In this document: piece by piece, positions 7,621 to 12,742 of the stretch
Layout: the number at the start of each line of letters is the position of its first letter
Numbering within the stretch: the stretch's first letter is position 1
Assembly: GCA_031269635.1 (NCBI GenBank)
Contig: JAISYY010000374.1
Location: 1 to 12,742 of the forward strand
Direction: 5' to 3'
DNA: 12,742 nt
DNA from: Tannerella sp.
Lineage (GTDB): Bacteria > Bacteroidota > Bacteroidia > Bacteroidales > Tannerellaceae
Position numbers and translations under genes: made by a program
Notes under the pieces: model-generated
What the model saw: only the letters and a program-made list of their open reading frames with translations
Told to the model about the DNA's origin: nothing
Databases searched by the model: none

Positions 7621-9384
7621 ATGATACATGTAAAAACTCACTTGATTTTGTTTCTGCTTTCTTTTCTCCATGTTGTAGCGAACCTGCATGCCACTACGTT
7701 TGAAGAGCGCAGGAAGTATATCCTGGATTATTATTCCGGGGCTTATCCCGACGAACATTACTGGGGCGACAACGACGTAAAAACAGCGATGGGTTATGCA
7801 CTGGCCCGCCTCGAAACAAAAAGAGACGTCGCACGTGCACTGGACATGATAGACCGGATGCAGGATGTCCCGTTTGATATGTTCGACTGTCATGAGAACA
7901 TTGACGCTTATTTCCGCTTTTCTTCCGTATATCCGAAAGCGTTGCGAGATAAGGTGAAACGGCAAATGACCACTTATGATTATACCGCCGATGGGACTAC
8001 GGAAAATCACAAGCTTATGTTCAAAACGGCCGGCTACCTTACCGCCCTTGCTTTCCCCGACTGGGAGAACGCCGCCGCCACGATGGAACATTGCCGCGCG
8101 GAACTGCTGAAAATCATGGACGAAACGGTGCATTACGGAATAAAGGAATACGACTCGCCGACGTACGGCACATTTTATATCACCTGCTTCCTCTCTCTTT
8201 ATGACCACTGTAAAGACGCCGGATTCAGGAATCGCGTTCGGATGACGCTGGAATGGCATTTGCTGAATATGGCGCCGGAGTGGATGAACGGCTATCTGGT
8301 ATCCTCCACTTTGCGGGAATACGAATTTGCCTGTTCGCCCCATGCCCCTTCGCCGTATCCGCTTATCGGGTGGCTGTTTTTCGGTGGCGGGACTGTGCCT
8401 GTGCTGGAGCAGAAATATGTCAACGGCGAACTGATCGTTAACAATGAAGGTTTCTATACCGTTCTGCCGGCCATTACCTCCTATCGTGTGCCGGAGATTA
8501 TTACGAGTATAGCATCCGACCGGAGCCGGGCGTATGTCCATAAGGAATCACATGACATGAATCCTCTTTCACAACTCAATTACCCGTGGGGATTCAGGAA
8601 ATATACATACATCAATAAAACATACGGATTGGCCGGTCAGTGGGACGGGCTGAGCCTGGGCTGGAGCGGGCAGATGCGTCGCTGGAAATTAGTCTGGGAA
8701 TCGGATGCGCCGGCGAGTACGTTTTTCCTTACTCATCCCTGCTATTACGAAGGTTCCGCCGGACGGCTTTCCGGGGCGACGCCGCGCGAACAGGTGTTGC
8801 AGCACGAAGGAACGCTTTTGGCCATGTACAAGATCGAATCGGGCGAACCCTATCCGTATGTGACGGGCGTTGTCCCCGTTGATGCAATCAGGCGGATGGA
8901 GGAAGACCCGTCCGGTTGGATTTTCTTTGACGGGGGAAGCGTACTTTTTGCCGTAAAATTTTTCCATCCGTATATATGGAGCGAAGAACGGCAATTCCGT
9001 GGCATAACCCATAAGATATTGCGCTGCGACCAGCGCGGTACGGCTGTGGCCGTCGAAACGTGTTTACCCGAAACCTATCCGGCAGCAGGCGGCAAAACGT
9101 CTTTAGACCTTTTTGCCGCCGACATCCGACAGAAAACCCGGCTGGACTATACTGTGAGAAACCCGGAATACAGGGAAGCCGTTTATCAGACGCTGAATGG
9201 CGATACCTTGAGACTGGTATATAACTACGGGCGGTTTATCAATGGTGAAAAAACAGACTACGATAAATGGTGCCTGTATTCCAACCCCTGGATGGAACAG
9301 CCGGTAAACGGGCGTTTCCTGCATGTCACGTATGGTGGGAAATCCCGGGTTTACGATTTTCAAAACTGGACAATAACAGAATAA
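7621..9384 (+). CDS. Secreted alpha-toroid/beta-sandwich protein, candidate polysaccharide lyase
   Basis: 587 aa with signal peptide 1-24 (ending LHA). Residues about 27-290 are helical with repeated aromatic-rich helices, including TTENHKLMFKTAGYL (126-140) and IKEYDSPTYGTFYI (174-187). Asn129-His130 and Tyr182 are of the kind used by toroid lyases (neutraliser and base). From about 320 the protein turns beta-rich (TYINKTYGLAGQWDG, about 329-343, then many strands), matching the (alpha/alpha) toroid plus beta-sandwich plan of several polysaccharide lyase families. I cannot assign a PL number; a PL27-like rhamnose-glucuronate lyase and a heparinase II/III-like protein are alternatives. Context supports a lyase because GH105, encoded in the same cluster, needs lyase products. 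It sits 21 bases after the GH-A gene and 41 before susC. A hydrolytic or non-catalytic toroid is not excluded. Confidence 0.55.
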   Translation: MIHVKTHLILFLLSFLHVVANLHATTFEERRKYILDYYSGAYPDEHYWGDNDVKTAMGYALARLETKRDVARALDMIDRMQDVPFDMFDCHENIDAYFRFSSVYPKALRDKVKRQMTTYDYTADGTTENHKLMFKTAGYLTALAFPDWENAAATMEHCRAELLKIMDETVHYGIKEYDSPTYGTFYITCFLSLYDHCKDAGFRNRVRMTLEWHLLNMAPEWMNGYLVSSTLREYEFACSPHAPSPYPLIGWLFFGGGTVPVLEQKYVNGELIVNNEGFYTVLPAITSYRVPEIITSIASDRSRAYVHKESHDMNPLSQLNYPWGFRKYTYINKTYGLAGQWDGLSLGWSGQMRRWKLVWESDAPASTFFLTHPCYYEGSAGRLSGATPREQVLQHEGTLLAMYKIESGEPYPYVTGVVPVDAIRRMEEDPSGWIFFDGGSVLFAVKFFHPYIWSEERQFRGITHKILRCDQRGTAVAVETCLPETYPAAGGKTSLDLFAADIRQKTRLDYTVRNPEYREAVYQTLNGDTLRLVYNYGRFINGEKTDYDKWCLYSNPWMEQPVNGRFLHVTYGGKSRVYDFQNWTITE

Positions 9385-9425
9385 GATATTTGCGTATTTT
9401 TTAAACTTTTTAAAATTGATAGAAA

Positions 9426-12400
9426 ATGGAAAAACATCGTCATTTAAAAATTGTACTATTGCTGATGCTTTCTCTTGCAGGAACAATGCCACTGACGGCG
9501 CAGCAGCGTACGGTCACGGGAACCGTGACCTCTGAACAGAACGAACCGCTCTTGGGAGCGGCGGTTAGCGAACAGGGAACTTATAATGGCGTTACGACAG
9601 ATGCGGACGGCAAATTTGTCATCAGTCTGCAATCGGGCGATAATGCGGTATTGGTTATCAGTTACCTGGGGTTTGTAACTCGAAATATTGAGGTTAAAGC
9701 CGGGGCGCAGGTGAATGTGACGCTTCGGGAAGACACTCGGTTACTCGATGAAGTCATCGTCGTGGGCTACGGCGTGCAGAAGAAAAGTAACATCTCCGGC
9801 TCCATCACCTCGGTCGGCTCGCGCGACATCCGTTCCATGGCCACCAACGACCTGGGACAGGCGCTACAGGGAAAATCGCCGTTTTACGTCGTGCGCAACA
9901 GCGGTAATCCCGGCGAAGGCGTGAGTATGGTACTCCGGGGCGTCGGCTCATTTCAGGGTACTTCGCCTATTTGGATCGTCGACGGTATCAAGGGGGCGCC
10001 GGTGGGTAACCTCGACGAAGTCGAGTCGATTCAAATTCTGAAAGACGCCGCCTCGACCGCCATTTATGGTGTGCAGGGCGCCAATGGCGTCATTGTCGTA
10101 AACACTAAAAAGGCCAAAGGCAAGATCCATGTGGAGTACCACGGATTCACGCGGTTCAACAACACGCCAAACCTACCCGAACTGCTCGGCACGCAGGACT
10201 ACATCGACATGTACAAGGCCCGCTGGCGTTCTAATAATCCGGGCCGGACGGACGAGGACATGCGTAACAGCATCAAACCGTTCTATTTCACGTCGCCGTC
10301 CGAAGTCGCTGCGCTACCCAACACGCAGTGGGCGGACGAGATCTTCCGCACCGGACGGGAATGGGTGCACAACCTGAGCGTCTCCGGTGGCAGCGACACG
10401 CAGACGTACAGCCTGATCGGATCTTTCGAAACCGACAACGGCACGATCCGCAATACGGACTTCCGGAAAGGAAACTTCACGGCTAAATTCGGTCAGAAAG
10501 CCACCCGGTGGTTAACGTTGAATGAATTTTTCGAATTCAGCACCTCGAAGCGCCGTCCGGTGACGGTATCTGATATATGGTCAGGGGGGATCTACCGCGG
10601 CGTGCCCTTCATGAAGGTCTACGACGACACCAATCCCATGGGTACGGGTTACGGCTATTTCACCCAGGAATTTGCCTCCACGGTAGACTGGCAGGGCGGT
10701 AACCTGATGGAAAGCCTGATGATGAAAGACTACTGGAACCGTACCACCGGCGGAAGCGCCCTTCTGCAGGCCGTCGTCACACCTTTCGACGGATTTGTTT
10801 GGACAACGGAAATTTCCGCCGGACTGAGCGGTAATGCCAGCTCGAATTTCAGATACAACACATACGGTGGTGTACCGGTAAACAGCATCAACTATGTGAC
10901 CGGTGTCAACCTGCAAGGTACGCAGTTCGATTATTCGCAATCCTTCAACCGTTCCTACAGCATTGCTTCGTATGCCAACTACAATAAGCGCATTGAGAGG
11001 CATGATCTGGGCTTCATGCTGGGCACGGAATTTGGCGAGAGCGACAACGTATCGGCCAGCGGATCGGCCACCAAAGCCATCCCGGCGCAGGACCTGCGTT
11101 CGACCAAGACGACATCCTCGCGCGACGGCGTGAACGACTGGGGCGAGGGCAGCAGTTTCTCGTGGTTCGGACGCGCTACGTATGCTTTCGACAACCGTTA
11201 CCTGCTAACGGCCAATTTCCGCAACGACTATAGCGGAAATTTTGCGCCCGGACACCGTAGCGCCGTATTCCCCTCCTTTTCGGTCGGATGGAACATTGCC
11301 GGCGAAGATTTCTTTACGCCGGAAGCCGTTAATCAGCTCAAGCTCCGTTTCGGTCTCGGCGAATCCGGCGCCACGATAGGCGCCAATCTCTGGCGGCAGG
11401 AATACCAGATGCAAACCAACGGCACGTGGAAAGCCACGAAAGTAGTCAACGAGGGCATCACCTGGGAAACCACGCGTACGGCTAACCTCGGATTCGATGT
11501 TGCGCTCTGGGAAAACAGTTTCACGGCTTCGTTCGACGTGTACGACAAGAATACGCGCGACGTCCTGATCCGCACTACGCTGCCCCCGTCGACCGGCTTC
11601 TCCGACTATAACGTCAACAAGGGGAAGGTTTCAAACAAGGGCTTTGAAATCATGCTGGAATACCGCAAAAGCCTCGGCGACGTATTTTTCTCGGCCGGCG
11701 GCAACGTCAACTACAACAGGAACAAGGTGCTGGAACTTGGTGAAAGCGATTACTTAGCCGGCGGCGATGTGAACCGCACGTATGTGGGAACGGCTATTTC
11801 GAGTTTCTACGGCTATGTGGCCGACGGACTTTTCCAAACCCAGGCGGAAATCGACCGGCTCGACGAAATCGCCGTAGCTAACGGGTTTGCCAGCTACAAC
11901 GGGCTGCTTGCGCCCGGCGACGTCAAATTTAAAGATCTCAACGGCGACGGCGGCATTAACGAGGAAGACCAGGCGAACATCGGTAATCCGTGGCCGAAGT
12001 GGATTTACGGGTTCAACGTGTATTTCGAATACAAAGGTTTTGACCTGTCCCTGAACTGGCAGGGCATAGGCAAGGTGGACGTATACAACAAAATAATGCC
12101 GTACACGCAAAGTATGTTCTCCGACTATAACTCAACGAAAGCCGTTTTCGACGCTTGGACACCCGAACATACGAATACCACAATTCCGCGGCTGGGCAAT
12201 TCGTCACACAATTATCTGGCCAGTTCCTACATGGTGGAAGACGGTTCGTATCTGAAGTTGAAAAATATCCAGTTGGGATATAGTCTTAACAGAAGCGTAC
12301 TGTCGGCGCTCCGGCTGCAACGGCTTAAAGTGTACGTTGGCCTGCAAAATGCGTTGACGTTTACTAATTTCTCCGGTATGGACCCGGAATTTATGAGCGG

Positions 12401-12485
12401 CAGCAGTTACGACCGGGGTGTGTACCGGCTGGATACCTACCCTCAGTTCCGTACCTTTACCGCCGGTTTGCAAATAGGATTTTAA
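9426..12485 (+). CDS. SusC/RagA-like TonB-dependent outer-membrane glycan transporter
   Basis: 1019 aa, normal SusC length. Signal peptide 1-26 ends TAQ. Residues about 28-101 are the carboxypeptidase regulatory-like domain (VTGTV, LLGAAV, GVTTDADGKF). DEVIVVGYG (108-116) is the TonB-box region, followed by the plug: NDLGQALQGK, VLRGVGSFQG, PIWIVDG, VESIQILKDAASTAIYGVQGANGVIVVNTK. The beta-barrel fills the rest, with the usual periplasm-facing DLNGDGGINEEDQ segment (837-849) and a C-terminal strand ending in Gly-Phe (TAGLQIGF). It imports oligosaccharides across the outer membrane with the SusD partner that starts 20 bases downstream. A one-mismatch TAnnTTTG box (9385-9392) could add a promoter, but the 41-base gap fits read-through from the enzyme genes. 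The plug motif after LQGK is SPFYVV rather than the common VAGV. Substrate specificity cannot be read from sequence. Confidence 0.97.
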   Translation: MEKHRHLKIVLLLMLSLAGTMPLTAQQRTVTGTVTSEQNEPLLGAAVSEQGTYNGVTTDADGKFVISLQSGDNAVLVISYLGFVTRNIEVKAGAQVNVTLREDTRLLDEVIVVGYGVQKKSNISGSITSVGSRDIRSMATNDLGQALQGKSPFYVVRNSGNPGEGVSMVLRGVGSFQGTSPIWIVDGIKGAPVGNLDEVESIQILKDAASTAIYGVQGANGVIVVNTKKAKGKIHVEYHGFTRFNNTPNLPELLGTQDYIDMYKARWRSNNPGRTDEDMRNSIKPFYFTSPSEVAALPNTQWADEIFRTGREWVHNLSVSGGSDTQTYSLIGSFETDNGTIRNTDFRKGNFTAKFGQKATRWLTLNEFFEFSTSKRRPVTVSDIWSGGIYRGVPFMKVYDDTNPMGTGYGYFTQEFASTVDWQGGNLMESLMMKDYWNRTTGGSALLQAVVTPFDGFVWTTEISAGLSGNASSNFRYNTYGGVPVNSINYVTGVNLQGTQFDYSQSFNRSYSIASYANYNKRIERHDLGFMLGTEFGESDNVSASGSATKAIPAQDLRSTKTTSSRDGVNDWGEGSSFSWFGRATYAFDNRYLLTANFRNDYSGNFAPGHRSAVFPSFSVGWNIAGEDFFTPEAVNQLKLRFGLGESGATIGANLWRQEYQMQTNGTWKATKVVNEGITWETTRTANLGFDVALWENSFTASFDVYDKNTRDVLIRTTLPPSTGFSDYNVNKGKVSNKGFEIMLEYRKSLGDVFFSAGGNVNYNRNKVLELGESDYLAGGDVNRTYVGTAISSFYGYVADGLFQTQAEIDRLDEIAVANGFASYNGLLAPGDVKFKDLNGDGGINEEDQANIGNPWPKWIYGFNVYFEYKGFDLSLNWQGIGKVDVYNKIMPYTQSMFSDYNSTKAVFDAWTPEHTNTTIPRLGNSSHNYLASSYMVEDGSYLKLKNIQLGYSLNRSVLSALRLQRLKVYVGLQNALTFTNFSGMDPEFMSGSSYDRGVYRLDTYPQFRTFTAGLQIGF

Positions 12486-12505
12486 TCATTAAACAGCGTA
12501 AGATT

Positions 12506-12742
12506 ATGAAAGCATTATTCAATATCATCATATCAGTCGTTATGACTGCGTTCGGACTTGCATGCCTGTCATCGTGTTCCGATTTTTTTGACCATCCGCT
12601 CACTAATGCCGTCTCGGACGACAATATAAGTGAAGTGATTCTCAACAACCCTTCTTCGCTCGAATCGTTCTTGGCAAACGGCTACCGGACGTTGGGAGGC
12701 ATCAATCTCTATGGAAGACATATCCAGTATGCCACGGCGGTA
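12506..12742 (+). CDS. SusD/RagB-like surface glycan-binding lipoprotein, 5' end
   Basis: The first 79 codons are present and the gene runs off the window. A hydrophobic signal (residues 4-20) is followed by the lipobox LSSC with Cys24 as the lipidated residue, then SDFFDHPLTNAVSDDN and a helical start, SSLESFLANGYRTL, as in SusD N-termini. SusD proteins are mostly helical TPR-like lids that bind glycan over the SusC barrel at the cell surface. ATG 12506 is 20 bases after the susC stop, the expected tight spacing of a susCD pair, so the two are co-transcribed. Identity rests on the signal, the N-terminal pattern and position; the TPR region lies outside the window. Confidence 0.9.
   Translation, partial: MKALFNIIISVVMTAFGLACLSSCSDFFDHPLTNAVSDDNISEVILNNPSSLESFLANGYRTLGGINLYGRHIQYATAV

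Noticed and set aside
7213..8541. 442-codon open frame on the minus strand
   Set aside because: It runs antisense across two well-supported secreted-protein genes and their junction, and its translation shows no signal, domain or family motif I recognise; it looks like a codon-bias shadow.
9385..9392. GATATTTG as a susC promoter box
   Set aside because: One mismatch to TAnnTTTG, no good -33 element, and it starts directly after the preceding stop codon; mentioned under susC but not called as a promoter.
1..12742. tRNA/rRNA genes, CRISPR array, insertion sequence, attachment site, toxin-antitoxin or defence genes
   Set aside because: No cloverleaf, spaced direct-repeat array, transposase motif, flanking terminal repeat or defence domain was seen in either strand by reading.

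Overview
The window looks like Bacteroidota chromosome, most likely order Bacteroidales. A SusC/SusD outer-membrane glycan importer pair is present, several signal peptides end in Ala-Gln, the SusD start carries a lipobox, and two TAnnTTTG-type -7 promoter boxes replace sigma70-like ones. All genes lie on the + strand. There is no tRNA, rRNA, CRISPR array or insertion sequence, and no gene-free stretch longer than about 190 bases.

Layout: (1) 1-236 is the 3' end of a hydroxypyruvate isomerase-like TIM-barrel gene. (2) 237-367 is a control region with a perfect 15-bp inverted repeat and a TAnnTTTG box. (3) 368-1789 encodes an A+T-rich single-pass membrane protein with a cytoplasmic helical, HTH-like N-terminus and periplasmic PKD-like plus lectin-like domains; it is a candidate membrane-tethered regulator. 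(4) 1914-3740 is a secreted GH105 unsaturated-uronyl hydrolase with an N-terminal beta extension. (5) 3741-3927 is an intergenic region with palindromes, hairpins and a doubtful 44-codon ORF. (6) 3928-7599 is a very large secreted clan GH-A-like glycosidase with a CBM9-like C-terminus. (7) 7621-9384 is a secreted alpha-toroid plus beta-sandwich protein, probably a polysaccharide lyase of uncertain family. (8) 9426-12485 is susC. (9) 12506 to the end is the start of susD.

Together, 1914 onward reads as a polysaccharide utilisation locus for a uronic-acid-containing glycan, for example a pectin-type, rhamnoglucuronan, arabinogalactan-protein or ulvan-like substrate. In the model, the lyase candidate makes 4,5-unsaturated ends, GH105 removes the unsaturated uronate, the GH-A enzyme trims neutral linkages, and SusC/D import the oligosaccharides. 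The membrane protein at 368-1789 may sense the glycan and control the operon. The substrate assignment is inference; the SusC/D and GH105 calls are firm. The most novel-looking parts are the regulator architecture, a possible operator half-site shared between its promoter and the enzyme operon promoter, and the two enzymes that I cannot place in a numbered family.
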